Below are positions 50,074 through 59,142 of a stretch of DNA of 64,000 nt, in pieces (within the stretch, counting starts at the first letter, position 1; the number at the start of each line of letters is the position of its first letter). The stretch covers positions 62,001-126,000 of the forward strand of contig NZ_JACVHC010000009.1 in NCBI RefSeq assembly GCF_017976235.1. The letters run 5' to 3'. The translations under genes were made by a program, and so were the position numbers. Source of the DNA: Pseudomonas anatoliensis (GTDB lineage Bacteria; Pseudomonadota; Gammaproteobacteria; Pseudomonadales; Pseudomonadaceae). The notes below the pieces were generated by a model. The model ran no database searches. It was not told the DNA's origin and worked only from the letters and a program-made list of their open reading frames with translations.

Positions 50074-50316
50074 GGTCCACCTCTGCTTGTTGTTATTGAG
50101 GGTGCAGATCCATTGCATGGGGTTGGGCTGCAAGCAGTATAGGTGGCATTTCGCCGTCGTTCGGGATGGGCGGGCGAGGCGATAAACGGTCATTAGTGGC
50201 CACTGAATCATCGCTGTTTTACCCGGTCGTATTGACGGCTGCGCGCACCGCGTCCTGAAGGCGAGGGCAGCGTGGCCGATTCCGTCGTCAAGACCTTGGT
50301 TTTAGGGAAGTGTTGA

Positions 50317-50523
50317 ATGAAGCGCGCTACAACGATGCTGCTGACCGTTACCGCCGCCGTATTGCTCGGCGGCTGTGTGGCGGATTTTGATAATGACCAC
50401 CGCCACGGCCGGCATTACGACCGCGACCATGGGCGCCATTACGACAATGATCGGCGCTGGGATGACCGCGATGACGACCGCCGCGATGGCCGTCGCTATC
50501 ACCGCGATCGGGATGATGATTGA
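50317..50523 (+). CDS. Small Asp/His/Arg-rich lipoprotein
   Basis: A 68-residue predicted lipoprotein. A signal peptide ends in the lipobox LLGGC (cysteine near residue 20). The rest is almost entirely Asp, His, Arg and Tyr in a loosely repeated pattern (HGRHYDRDHGRHYDNDRRWDDRDDDRRDGRRYHRDRDDD-like), without hydrophobic residues. It has AGGGAAG upstream and a hairpin terminator directly downstream, supporting it as a real gene. The composition suggests metal or polyanion binding at the outer membrane, which is a guess. Confidence 0.72.
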   Translation: MKRATTMLLTVTAAVLLGGCVADFDNDHRHGRHYDRDHGRHYDNDRRWDDRDDDRRDGRRYHRDRDDD

Positions 50524-50533
50524 TTGAACACAA

Positions 50534-50561
50534 GAGGGCGTTCCCGCAAAGGAACGCCCTC
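50534..50561 (+). terminator. Hairpin terminator after the small lipoprotein gene
   Basis: GAGGGCGTTCC pairs with GGAACGCCCTC around CGCAAA, about ten bases after the stop codon. A short T-containing sequence follows. It may also serve the convergent gene at 50581-50856. Confidence 0.75.
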
Positions 50562-50580
50562 GTTCATTAGCCCTCGGTCA

Positions 50581-50856
50581 TCAAATAAAACGAGCGCTCG
50601 CCTGGACGCGGGAACGCGCAGGCACAGAGGCCTCGAGATCCAGCAAATGGGTGGCGAGGATGTCGCTCAGAAAGCGGAACTGATCGTTGATGCCGACCAC
50701 TTCATTACTGAAATGATTGGTCGCGGCGGGCATCAGCAGATCTTCGAAATCTTCGTTGAATACCAGTGATTGTGCCTTGTGCGACACAACTTGCTGGTCG
50801 TAGTAGTTGCTGCCGAACACCGGAAAACTCACGGAGAGTGCGATGGTGTGAATCAT
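50581..50856 (-). CDS. Small conserved-looking protein of unknown function
   Basis: A 91-residue protein starting MIHTIALSVSFPVF, with no membrane segment after the short hydrophobic start. The rest is acidic and mixed (NYYDQQVVSHKAQSLVFNEDFEDLLMP). I do not recognise a family. A perfect GAGGAG ribosome-binding site stands eight bases before the ATG at 50856, and codon use looks coding. A longer open frame exists upstream but lacks that support. It converges with the small lipoprotein gene. Confidence 0.62.
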   Translation of the reverse strand: MIHTIALSVSFPVFGSNYYDQQVVSHKAQSLVFNEDFEDLLMPAATNHFSNEVVGINDQFRFLSDILATHLLDLEASVPARSRVQASARFI

Positions 50857-50983
50857 GATGTGAACTCCTCGTTGCGGTTCGGATGTGGCAATCGTGCCCT
50901 TCGTGGGCGGCAGACGGAAGGTGATCGTGGCGATGGTGAATATCGACGGCATTGATGGTCGAGTTTTGCGGCGCTTTGGCTGG

Positions 50984-51081
50984 CCCCATCGCTGGCAAGC
51001 CAGCTCCCACAGTGATCTTCGGTGAACACAAATTCAGGAACGACGCGAAACCTGTGGGAGCTGGCTTGCCAGCGATGAGGC
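50984..51081. repeat. REP pair, GTGGGAGCTGGCTTGCCAGC type
   Basis: Inverted copies with a 40-base spacer lie between the small unknown gene and the lipoprotein gene. Confidence 0.9.
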
Positions 51082-51156
51082 CGGAACATCCAGCAACACC
51101 GCTGACTGACCCACCTATACTCAAATGTGCTCCCTCCTCAAAAGGACACCCCCACC

Positions 51157-52239
51157 GTGAACCTGCGTGCGCTGGTCGTCGCCGCACTGTTTCTGCTGGC
51201 CGGTTGCACCACGTCGCCCCGGGCTCCGGTGACTGCTGCTCCAGCCGTCGTGGTGTCGCCCGCGACCTGGCGACAGATCGACCAAGAAATCGTCAGCGCC
51301 TCGCAACAAGCCACCGAGCAGGTCAAGTTGTTCGCCCGGGGTTCGATGGAACATTGGCGCACTCGCGTCTATCAGCAAACTGAAGAAAATTTCATCCCGT
51401 GGTTCAGCAGCTACTGGACCCAGGAATGGCTGTCGATGAAGGTCAGTTGGTACACGATCAGTGCCGGTGGCGAGCAGGATGCTTCGGCCAAGCGCTTGGC
51501 GACGTATCTGCTTGATCAGTATCAGAAAAGGGTGCTTGCGCCGGTCGCGGTGGAGGTTGATCCGGACGCGATCCTCGGCCAGGCCACGGCGTTCTATGCA
51601 GAGCTGATGGCTCGGCAGATGCCGCTCATCGCACAGCGCCACCGCGTGCCGGTTGCCCAGCTCAACGGTCGTTTGCAGAAGATCCCCGCCATTGCCCTCG
51701 GACCACCGCCGGCGCGGGATGCCTCGTTGTACAAAGTCATCAGCACCGAACCGTTGACCACACTGCCGGCTTACGCGGCACTGATCGACAAGATTCACAC
51801 CGACGGCGGCGCCAAAGGCATTGGTTCGACGGATGCCGGCATGGCCCCGGTAGCCAAGCGTGCGAGCCAGCGAATGGAGGCGGAAATGGCCCCGCGCGGT
51901 GCCGCCAGTGCGGTGGCAGCAGCGGCGGGCAAACTGGCCGGGGCGATGATTTCCGTCGGCGTGATGGGCATCCGCGCGATCCTCCAGGCCAACGACCGGC
52001 CCGACAGTGAGGCGCTGATCCGCAGCAGCCTGGGCAACACCTTCGATAAGGCCTGGCTGAAACTGGTGCAGAACCCGACCACTGGCGTGATGGCCGGCAC
52101 GCTGCACATGGCCGGGCAGGTGGAGCGCAATCTGGGCGCGAGTGAAGAGCCGTCGGTCGGGTTTGGGGCGAATCGTGTCGAATGGAATCCGCCGGAATCG
52201 ACTACCCAGCAGATCGAACCCAACGTACCAGGAGAATGA
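51157..52239 (+). CDS. Lipoprotein of unknown function
   Basis: A 360-residue predicted lipoprotein. A GTG start (AAGGA ten bases upstream) opens a signal peptide ending in the lipobox LLAGC. A long helical region follows with SWYTISAGGEQDASAKRLATYL and an Ala/Gly-rich stretch near residues 250-285 (GAASAVAAAAGKLAGAMISVGVMG) that could lie in or on a membrane. I do not recognise a family. It is followed two bases later by the DUF1428 gene, so they are co-transcribed. Confidence 0.78.
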   Translation: MNLRALVVAALFLLAGCTTSPRAPVTAAPAVVVSPATWRQIDQEIVSASQQATEQVKLFARGSMEHWRTRVYQQTEENFIPWFSSYWTQEWLSMKVSWYTISAGGEQDASAKRLATYLLDQYQKRVLAPVAVEVDPDAILGQATAFYAELMARQMPLIAQRHRVPVAQLNGRLQKIPAIALGPPPARDASLYKVISTEPLTTLPAYAALIDKIHTDGGAKGIGSTDAGMAPVAKRASQRMEAEMAPRGAASAVAAAAGKLAGAMISVGVMGIRAILQANDRPDSEALIRSSLGNTFDKAWLKLVQNPTTGVMAGTLHMAGQVERNLGASEEPSVGFGANRVEWNPPESTTQQIEPNVPGE

Positions 52240-52241
52240 TC

Positions 52242-52595
52242 ATGGCTTACATCGATATTTTTGTAGCGCCGGTCCCGACTGCCAATCGCGAGCAGTACAA
52301 AAAGCACGCTGAAATCGCAGCAGTGATCTTCAAGGAATACGGCGCCCTGAGCGTCGCTGAATGCTGGGGTGATGATGTCCCGGACGGCAAGCTCACGTCG
52401 TTCCCGATGGCGGTAAAACTCAAGGAAGGTGAAACCGTCGCGTCCGGCTGGCTGATCTGGCCGGACAAAGCCACTCGCGATACCGGCATGGCGAAAATGA
52501 TGGAAGACCCGCGCATGCAACCGGACGTCAACCCGATGCCGTTTGATGGACAGCGGATGATCTTCGGCGGCTTCCAGTACCTGATCGAACCCTGA
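52242..52595 (+). CDS. DUF1428-family protein (YbaA-like)
   Basis: A 117-residue alpha/beta barrel-type small protein: MAYIDIFVAPVPTANREQYKKHA, then FKEYGALSVAECWGDDVPDGKLTSFP and the closing FDGQRMIFGGFQYLIE. This is the DUF1428/YbaA pattern, related to dimeric ferredoxin-like monooxygenase folds; no activity is established. AGGAG precedes the ATG and the gene is coupled to the upstream lipoprotein gene. Confidence 0.88.
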   Translation: MAYIDIFVAPVPTANREQYKKHAEIAAVIFKEYGALSVAECWGDDVPDGKLTSFPMAVKLKEGETVASGWLIWPDKATRDTGMAKMMEDPRMQPDVNPMPFDGQRMIFGGFQYLIEP

Positions 52596-52648
52596 ACCCC
52601 ACACGATTCCCCTGTGTGATGGCATCTATGGTGAATACACCGCAGATC

Positions 52649-52742
52649 CCTGTAGGAGCTGCCGAAGGCTGCGATCTTTTGATCTTGCCCTAAAAAACAA
52701 GATCAAAAGATCGCCGCCTCGTTTCACTCGACAGCTCCTACA
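52649..52742. repeat. Heterotypic REP pair
   Basis: The left arm is the GCCGAAGGC subtype and the right arm the CTCGTTTCACTCGAC subtype. It lies between convergent genes. Confidence 0.88.
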
Positions 52743-52761
52743 TGGAGGGCGGGGCTTGGGG

Positions 52762-52956
52762 TCACTCTGCGGAGGGGGTGATCCGGCAGCCTTTGCGGTT
52801 GCGGATCTGTTCGTCCGTCGGGCGTTCGCGGACGAATTCAAAACGCGGCTCACCTTCGCTGTAATGCACCAGCCAGCCCCATTCCAGCTCGGTTTCATCT
52901 TGCCCGGGATTCGGTGGTCGGGCCCACCACGGTTCTTTGCTGAGGATCTCGCGCAT
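52762..52956 (-). CDS. Small protein of unknown function
   Basis: A 64-residue acidic, tryptophan-rich soluble protein (EILSKEPWWARPPNPGQDETELEWGW). GGAGG stands six bases before the ATG, and the region is otherwise unoccupied. I do not recognise a domain. It is convergent with the DUF1428 gene and divergent from thpR. Confidence 0.65.
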   Translation of the reverse strand: MREILSKEPWWARPPNPGQDETELEWGWLVHYSEGEPRFEFVRERPTDEQIRNRKGCRITPSAE

Positions 52957-53063
52957 GGCGGCCTCCGGTCGATGGCAATCCTTGAACTATAGCCCGGTGT
53001 CGCGAGTCGTCAGATCAGGCTGTGTAGAATCACGCCGATCACGAGGAGCGAAGGAGCCCGGCC

Positions 53064-53603
53064 ATGACCGATGACGCGTACAGGGATGAACCCTCCAAAC
53101 GATTGTTCTTCGCGCTCGACTGCCCGCCGGCGCAGCGCAAGGCAATAGCCCAGTGGCGCGCGGAGTTGGGCCTCAGAACCGGCAAGCCAGTGCCGGCAGA
53201 CAACTTTCATCTGACGCTGCTGTTTCTCGGCGCCGTGCCGTTAGCGCAGATCGGCGAAGTCTGTGAAGCCGCTGGCAAAGTACGTACACCGGGGGAGAGG
53301 TTGCAGATTTCACTGGATCGCTTGCAGGTCTGGCATCGCGCCGGGGTCTTGTCGTTGGCGCCGGAGCAGGCACCGCAGTCGTTGCTGCGATTGGTCTATG
53401 CACTTGAACAGGCCATGTTGCCATTCGGTTTTGAAGAGACTGCCCACGAGTTTCGCCCGCACCTGACCCTGGCCCGTGACTACCGCGCGCCGGAGCCGGA
53501 ATCGGCCGCGCCGCCAGAGTTTTTCCTGCGTGCCGAGCGCTTTGCGTTGTTCGAATCGCACAAGGGTCGCTATCGGATTTTGCAGGATTGGCCACTGACC
53601 TGA
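53064..53603 (+). CDS. thpR: RNA 2',3'-cyclic phosphodiesterase (2H family)
   Basis: A 179-residue 2H phosphoesterase that opens 2',3'-cyclic phosphate ends of RNA to 2'-phosphates. Both HxTx motifs are present: H49 in NFHLTLLFLG and H133 in FRPHLTLARDY. RLFFALDCPPAQR opens the fold. Length is normal. A hairpin follows its stop codon. Confidence 0.9.
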   Translation: MTDDAYRDEPSKRLFFALDCPPAQRKAIAQWRAELGLRTGKPVPADNFHLTLLFLGAVPLAQIGEVCEAAGKVRTPGERLQISLDRLQVWHRAGVLSLAPEQAPQSLLRLVYALEQAMLPFGFEETAHEFRPHLTLARDYRAPEPESAAPPEFFLRAERFALFESHKGRYRILQDWPLT

Positions 53604-53614
53604 GCCACAAAAAA

Positions 53615-53632
53615 AGGCGCCCGAGGGCGCCT
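53615..53632 (-). terminator. Terminator of the pot operon (also near the thpR end)
   Basis: AGGCGCCC pairs with GGGCGCCT. Read on the minus strand it is followed by TTTTTTTGTGG, so it ends leftward transcription from potF. It also lies right after thpR. Confidence 0.7.
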
Positions 53633-53745
53633 GAAATTCACCTGAGCCGAGGGAGCCAGGTGAGGCCGTTCATATGCAGGGTGCAGCGGTGGTAAGGCAC
53701 TGCGTGAACGGGAAACCAATAATTCTCAAACCACACACAATTCCA

Positions 53746-53837
53746 CTGTAGGAGCCGAAGGCTGCGATCTTTTGCCTTTGGGCTTTCAAGATCAAAAGAT
53801 CGTCCGATCGCGGCCCGAACCTTCGGCAGCTCCTACA
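53746..53837. repeat. REP pair with shortened left arm
   Basis: The left arm lacks four bases (CTGTAGGAGCCGAAGGC). The right arm is the CGTCCGATCGCGGCCCGAAC long variant. It lies downstream of potF. Confidence 0.85.
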
Positions 53838-53849
53838 TTCGGTAGTGGG

Positions 53850-54947
53850 TTACTTGCCGAGTTTCACTCGGGTCCAGCCGCGGGTCATGATCCGCTGGGT
53901 CGCGATCGGCTGATCCGGCACCGCATACAGCGTCGCCATCACCGCTTGCGAGGGGTACGAGCCCGGGTCGTTGCGGATCGCTTCGTCGACCAATGGCGTC
54001 GCCGCCGAGTTGGCGTTGCTGTAGCCGTTGCTGTTGGTGATCTCGGCGATGATGTCCGGACGCATCAAAAAGTCCATGAACAGATACGCGTTGTCGACGT
54101 TCGCCGCATCACGCGGGATGGCGACCATGTCGTAGAAACTGCCGGCGCCTTCCTTGGGAATGCTGTAGTCGATCTTCACCTTGTTGCCCGATTCCATCGC
54201 GCGGGCCTTGGCCTGCAGGACGTCCCCGGAGTAGCCGACCGCCACGCAGATGTTGCCGTTGGCCAGGTCCGAGATGTACTTCGAGGAATGGAAGTACGCC
54301 ACGTACGGGCGGATCTTCATGAACAGCGCTTCGGCTTCCATGATGTGCGCCTTGTCCTTGTCGTTCACCGGGTAACCCAGGTAGTGCAGGGCGGCCGGGA
54401 TCATTTCGGTCGGCGAGTCGAGGAAACTGATGCCACAGGCCTTCAGCTTTTCCGCATTTTCCGGTTTGAATAGCAAGTCCCAGGAGTTGGTCGGGGCATC
54501 AGCGCCGAGTACTTCCTTGACCTTGGCCGGGTTGAAACCGATGCCGATCGAGCCCCACATGTACGGGAACGCGTGAGCGTTATCCGGATCACTGGCGGCA
54601 GCATTTTTCAGCAGCACCGGGTTGAGATTCTTCCAGTTGGGCAGCTTCGATTTATCCAGCGGCTGATAGACGCCAGCCTTGATCTGCTTGGCCAGAAAAC
54701 TGTTGGACGGCACGACGAGGTCATAGCCGGATTTGCCCGCCAGCAAACGCGCCTCGAGGGTTTCGTTGCTGTCGAAGACGTCGTAGGTCACGCGGATACC
54801 GGTCTCGTCTTCGAACTTCTTGACGGTGTCCGGCGCGATGTAATCGGACCAGTTGTAAACACGCAGCACTTTGTCGTTGGCCTGGGCGCCCATGACGATT
54901 GCGCCCATTAAGGACAGTGTCAGCAGAGTCCTGCCAAACATTTTCAT
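53850..54947 (-). CDS. potF: Putrescine ABC transporter substrate-binding protein
   Basis: A 365-residue periplasmic polyamine receptor. A signal peptide ends near MGAQA, followed by VLRVYNWSDYIAPDTVKKFE, the PotD/PotF signature. LEARLLAGKSGYDLVVPSNSFLAKQI and AHAFPYMWGSIGIGFN follow. A GGAG site stands before the ATG at 54947. It is the last gene of potG-H-I-F, separated from potI by a REP. The PotF/SpuD-type sequence favours putrescine; spermidine is possible. Confidence 0.93.
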   Translation of the reverse strand: MKMFGRTLLTLSLMGAIVMGAQANDKVLRVYNWSDYIAPDTVKKFEDETGIRVTYDVFDSNETLEARLLAGKSGYDLVVPSNSFLAKQIKAGVYQPLDKSKLPNWKNLNPVLLKNAAASDPDNAHAFPYMWGSIGIGFNPAKVKEVLGADAPTNSWDLLFKPENAEKLKACGISFLDSPTEMIPAALHYLGYPVNDKDKAHIMEAEALFMKIRPYVAYFHSSKYISDLANGNICVAVGYSGDVLQAKARAMESGNKVKIDYSIPKEGAGSFYDMVAIPRDAANVDNAYLFMDFLMRPDIIAEITNSNGYSNANSAATPLVDEAIRNDPGSYPSQAVMATLYAVPDQPIATQRIMTRGWTRVKLGK

Positions 54948-55011
54948 CGGTACAACTCCATTTTTTTTATTCAAAAACACAACACAAAAACCGAACAACT
55001 AACTCGACTCT

Positions 55012-55103
55012 TGTAGGAGCTGCGGCACGCTGCGATCTTTTGATCTTGCTTTTGATCTTAAAAGCGCAAAGTCAAAAGATCGCAGCGTGCCGCAGCTCCT
55101 ACA
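55012..55103. repeat. Homotypic REP pair within the pot operon
   Basis: Both arms are the GCGGCACGC/GCGTGCCGC subtype, so pairing is perfect over the whole element. It sits between potI and potF. Confidence 0.9.
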
Positions 55104-55106
55104 GGA

Positions 55107-55982
55107 TTATGCGGTGGCGGCGCGTTGCGGCTGCTGCCACGACTCATTCGCTGTCTGATCCATCGCTTCCTGAATCGCACGCTTGCGGTTGGCCTCTGCC
55201 TTGCGGCCGAAGTACCAGACGAGGAAGGTCACCAGCGACACCGCCAGCAGAATAAGACTCGCCACCGCGTTGATCTCAGGCTTCACGCCCAGACGCACCG
55301 CCGAGAACACTTCCATCGGCAGGGTGGTGGAGCCTGGGCCGGAGACGAAGCTCGCCAACACCAGGTCATCCAGCGACAAGGCGAACGACATCATCCCGCC
55401 CGCCGCCAGTGACGGCGCGATCATCGGAATGGTGATCAGGAAAAACACCTTGAACGGTTTCGCGCCCAGATCCATCGCCGCTTCTTCAATTGACAAGTCC
55501 AGTTCACGCAGGCGGGCGGAGACTACTACCGCCACATAGGCTGCACAAAACGTGGTGTGGGCGATCCAGATCGTGACGATGCCACGCTCCTGTGGCCAGC
55601 CGATCAGTTGCGCCATCGCCACGAACAGCAGCAACAACGACAGGCCGGTGATCACTTCAGGCATCACCAACGGCGCGGTGACCAGGCCGCCAAACAGCGT
55701 GCGACCCTTGAAGCGTGTTACCCGAGTCAGCACGAACGCAGCCAGAGTACCGAGTGCCACAGCCGCAACGGCGGTGTAGCAGGCGATTTCCAGCGAGCGT
55801 CCCACCGAGCCCATCAGTTGCGTATTGTCGAGCAAACCGGTGTACCACTTGATCGACCAGCCGCCCCATACCGTCACCAGTTTCGAGGCGTTGAACGAGT
55901 AGATCACCAGGATCAGCATCGGCAGATAGATGAACGTCAGGCCGAAGATCAACATGAATTTTGCAAAACCGAAGCGTTTCAT
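55107..55982 (-). CDS. potI: Putrescine ABC transporter permease PotI
   Basis: A 291-residue inner-membrane permease of the PotC/PotI type with six predicted helices. The cytoplasmic coupling loop is EAAMDLGAKPFKVFFLITIPMIAPS. Its ATG overlaps the potH stop by four bases. It forms the membrane channel with PotH. Confidence 0.94.
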   Translation of the reverse strand: MKRFGFAKFMLIFGLTFIYLPMLILVIYSFNASKLVTVWGGWSIKWYTGLLDNTQLMGSVGRSLEIACYTAVAAVALGTLAAFVLTRVTRFKGRTLFGGLVTAPLVMPEVITGLSLLLLFVAMAQLIGWPQERGIVTIWIAHTTFCAAYVAVVVSARLRELDLSIEEAAMDLGAKPFKVFFLITIPMIAPSLAAGGMMSFALSLDDLVLASFVSGPGSTTLPMEVFSAVRLGVKPEINAVASLILLAVSLVTFLVWYFGRKAEANRKRAIQEAMDQTANESWQQPQRAATA

Positions 55983-56893
55983 CCCCGTGCCTCCATCTCT
56001 TTGGCCTGGCTGCGGTTGAACAGCAGAATCGGCACAATCAGGATCAACAGCATCACCACCGCCAGAGCAGACGCCACCGGCCAGTCGCGGTTATTGAAGA
56101 ACTCTTGCCACAGCACGCGACCGATCATCAGCGTCTCCGGGCCACCCAACAGTTCGGGAATCACGAACTCGCCGACCACCGGAATGAACACCAGCATGCA
56201 GCCTGCGATGATGCCGTTCTTGGCCAGCGGTACGGTGATTTTCCAGAAGTTGTTGAAGTTGCTCGACCCCAGGTCCGACGCGGCTTCCAGCAGACTGCCG
56301 TCGTGCTTCACCAGGTTGGCGTACAGCGGCAACACCATGAACGGCAGGTAGGCATAAACCACGCCGATATACACCGCCGTGTTGGTGTTGAGGATCTCGA
56401 TCGAGTGATCGGTCAGGCCCGTCCACATCAGAAAACTGTTGAGCAAACCGTTGTTGCTGAGAATGCCCATCCACGCATAAACGCGGATCAGGATCGCGGT
56501 CCAGGTCGGCATCATGATCAACAGCAGCAGGACGTTTTGTGTTTCCTTGCCGGTCTTGGTGATCGCGTAAGCCATCGGGAAACCGATCACCAGGCACATC
56601 AGCGTGCTCAGTGCCGCGACCTTCAGCGAACCGAGGTAGGCCGACAGGTACAACTCGTCTTCGCCGAGCATGGCGTAGTTGCCGATGTTCAGCAGCAGCT
56701 GGAATTTCTGTTCGGCGTAGGTGTAGATCTCCGAGTACGGCGGGATCGACAGCGCAGCTTCCGAGAAGCTGATCTTCATCACCAGGAAAAACGGCAGCAT
56801 GAAGAACAGGAACAGCCAGATGAACGGAATACCGATCACCAGTTTTCGGCCACTGGGCACCAGGCGCAGGAATTGCTGATTAAAGGTTCTCAT
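55979..56893 (-). CDS. potH: Putrescine ABC transporter permease PotH
   Basis: A 304-residue permease of the PotB/PotH type. IGIPFIWLFLFFMLPFFLVMKISFSEA opens the first helix. The coupling loop is EAASDLGSSNFNNFWKITVPLAKNG. The start at 56893 is chosen because it overlaps the potG stop (ATGA); a longer frame upstream lacks support. Confidence 0.94.
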   Translation of the reverse strand: MRTFNQQFLRLVPSGRKLVIGIPFIWLFLFFMLPFFLVMKISFSEAALSIPPYSEIYTYAEQKFQLLLNIGNYAMLGEDELYLSAYLGSLKVAALSTLMCLVIGFPMAYAITKTGKETQNVLLLLIMMPTWTAILIRVYAWMGILSNNGLLNSFLMWTGLTDHSIEILNTNTAVYIGVVYAYLPFMVLPLYANLVKHDGSLLEAASDLGSSNFNNFWKITVPLAKNGIIAGCMLVFIPVVGEFVIPELLGGPETLMIGRVLWQEFFNNRDWPVASALAVVMLLILIVPILLFNRSQAKEMEARG

Positions 56894-58032
56894 GAGCGCA
56901 GTACCACGCCGCTGTCGTCTTCCCACCAGACGTAAACCTTGTCGTCCCAGGTCGGTCGCGCGCCACGGCGTTCAGCGTTGGCCATGAACGACTGGACGAT
57001 TTTGCCGCCCGGCAATTCGACGTAGAACACCGAGTGGCCGCCGAGGTAGGCGATGTCATGCACTTTGCCTTCGGACCAGTTGTAGCGAAACTCGGGCTGG
57101 GTGGTGCTGACGAGCATTTTTTCCGGACGGATCGCGTAGGTGATCGATTTGTCCTGCACCGAGGTGCTGACGCCGTGACCGACGTAGATCTTCTGCTGCA
57201 AATCCGGGCTGTGGATGATCGCGTGACCTTCAAGGTCTTCCACCACGGTGCCGTCGAACGCATTCACGTTGCCGATGAACTCGCAGACCATGCGGCTGAC
57301 CGGTGCCTCATAGATGTCGATCGGGCTGCCGATCTGCGCGATCCAGCCCAGGTGCATGATCGCAATGCGCTCGGCCATGGTCATGGCTTCTTCCTGGTCG
57401 TGAGTGACCATCACGCAGGTCACGCCGACGCGCTCGATGATCTCAACCAGTTCCAGCTGCATTTGCGAACGCAGCTTTTTATCCAGCGCGCCCATCGGTT
57501 CGTCGAGCAGCAACAGCTTCGGACGCTTGGCCAGCGAGCGGGCGAGGGCGACACGTTGGCGCTGACCACCGGACAACTGATGCGGTTTGCGTTTGGCGTA
57601 TTGGGTCATGTGCACCAGACGCAGCATTTCTTCAACGCGGGCGTCGATTTCACTGGCTGGCAAACGGTCCTGCTTGAGGCCGAAGGCGATGTTCTGCGCG
57701 ACGGTCATGTGCGGGAACAGCGCGTAGGACTGGAACATCATGTTGATCGGCCGCTCGTACGGCGGCATGTCGGTGATGTCCACGCCGTCGAGCAGAATCC
57801 GCCCTTCAGTCGGGCGCTCGAAACCGGCAAGCATGCGCAGCAGGGTCGATTTACCCGAGCCGGAGCCGCCGAGCAGGGCAAAGATTTCGCCCTGATGGAT
57901 CTCCAGGGATACATCGTCCACTGCGGTGGTTTCGTCGAACTTCTTGGTGACACGATCGACTTTCACCAACACCTTTTTCGGTTGCTGATGACCTTCAAGT
58001 GCCTTCCTGTAAGTGCTGGAGGCGTTTGCCAT
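56890..58032 (-). CDS. potG: Putrescine ABC transporter ATPase PotG
   Basis: A 380-residue ABC ATPase. Walker A is GGSGSGKST, the signature LSGGQRQRVALARSLAKRP, Walker B LLLLDEPMGALD and the switch histidine MVTHDQEEAM. A C-terminal TOBE-like domain contains TYAIRPEKM. First gene of the operon potG-potH-potI-potF, transcribed away from the puu genes but sharing the substrate. Confidence 0.95.
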   Translation of the reverse strand: MANASSTYRKALEGHQQPKKVLVKVDRVTKKFDETTAVDDVSLEIHQGEIFALLGGSGSGKSTLLRMLAGFERPTEGRILLDGVDITDMPPYERPINMMFQSYALFPHMTVAQNIAFGLKQDRLPASEIDARVEEMLRLVHMTQYAKRKPHQLSGGQRQRVALARSLAKRPKLLLLDEPMGALDKKLRSQMQLELVEIIERVGVTCVMVTHDQEEAMTMAERIAIMHLGWIAQIGSPIDIYEAPVSRMVCEFIGNVNAFDGTVVEDLEGHAIIHSPDLQQKIYVGHGVSTSVQDKSITYAIRPEKMLVSTTQPEFRYNWSEGKVHDIAYLGGHSVFYVELPGGKIVQSFMANAERRGARPTWDDKVYVWWEDDSGVVLRS

Positions 58033-58380
58033 GTGAAACTCCCAACAGGTTTCAGTGCCTGGCCAACGTGGCCTGGCTTAAGTGGATTGCAAGCCTGGAA
58101 AAACAATTCCCGTCATCACACGGTCCCTGTAGGAGCTGCCGAAGGCTGCGATCTTTGGATCTTGATCTTTAACAACAAAGTCAAAAGATCGCAGCCTTCG
58201 GCAGCTCCTACAGGGGACTGCGTCTGTGGCAGGTTGCTCCGGCTTGTTCGGCGCCGCCGTCCTGGCTGCCTGGGTCGTACTTGTTGTTATTACGGGTGTT
58301 GTTTTTCACGAATGACGGATGCGCGCAGGCACACCCGACTTGCGTGGGGGCAGTAAATCGTTACGTATTCTTTGGTTGTG
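58033..58380. other. Intergenic region between potG and puuD
   Basis: 348 bases: 58127-58213 is a REP pair; upstream of potG (58033-58126) lies its promoter region without a clear hexamer pair. From 58214 to 58380 I see no gene or motif. Confidence 0.5.
58127..58213. repeat. REP pair, GTAGGAGCTGCCG type
   Basis: Inverted copies with matching GCCGAAGGC/GCCTTCGGC arms upstream of the pot operon. Confidence 0.9.
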
Positions 58381-59142
58381 TCAGCGCTGGTTACGCCGCG
58401 CCGCACGCTGGCGGCAAGCCTCACCGAAGGCCTGGAAGATCTTCAGGTAGTTCGGGTTGTCGAGCACTTGCCACTCCGGGTGCCATTGCACGCCGAGGGC
58501 AAAGATCGGGCTGTGCTCCACCGAGATCGCCTCGATCAGACCATCTGGCGCCACCGCTTCGGCACGCAGGCCGGGCGCGAGGCGGTCGATGCCCTGACTG
58601 TGAATCGAGTTGACCTGAAACTCGCCCGGCAACTCCAGCGCTTCGAACACACCACCGCCAAGCACAGTGACTGCATGAGCCGGTGCGTATTGCACGGCCA
58701 CATCCGGGCTGTCTGCTTCACGGTGATCGAGCATGCCCGGCAGCTCATGCACCTTCTGATGCAGGCTGCCGCCGAATGCCACGTTCATCTCCTGGAAGCC
58801 GCGGCAAATGCCCAGCACCGGAACGCCCGCCGCAATGGCTGCACGCAATAAAGGAAGGGTGGTGGCATCCCGCGCCGGATCGTGATCCGTGCCGGGAGTG
58901 CTGGCCGGGCCTTGATAGTGGAAGGGTTCCACGTTGGAAGGCGAACCGGTCAGCAACAGACCGTCGAGTTGACCGAGCAGGTCCTCGATTTCAGTCAGGT
59001 TGCCAAGGGAAGGAATGACCACTGGCAGCCCCTGAGCGCCAACGCTGACAGCACGAACGTACTTGTCGCCGCTGATGTGATAGGGGTGCAGGCCAATCTG
59101 TTTGACGCACGCAGTAACGCCGATCAATGGCTTGAATGCCAT
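58381..59142 (-). CDS. puuD: Gamma-glutamyl-GABA hydrolase (class I glutamine amidotransferase-like)
   Basis: A 253-residue hydrolase of the PuuD/PauD family that releases GABA and glutamate from gamma-glutamyl-GABA, the last step of the gamma-glutamylation pathway. It shows the nucleophile in VLGICRGFQEMN, with FGGSLHQ after it, and the histidine and glutamate in ALGVQWHPEWQ. GAGGTGAATAAAA precedes the ATG. It is divergent from puuA. Confidence 0.92.
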   Translation of the reverse strand: MAFKPLIGVTACVKQIGLHPYHISGDKYVRAVSVGAQGLPVVIPSLGNLTEIEDLLGQLDGLLLTGSPSNVEPFHYQGPASTPGTDHDPARDATTLPLLRAAIAAGVPVLGICRGFQEMNVAFGGSLHQKVHELPGMLDHREADSPDVAVQYAPAHAVTVLGGGVFEALELPGEFQVNSIHSQGIDRLAPGLRAEAVAPDGLIEAISVEHSPIFALGVQWHPEWQVLDNPNYLKIFQAFGEACRQRAARRNQR

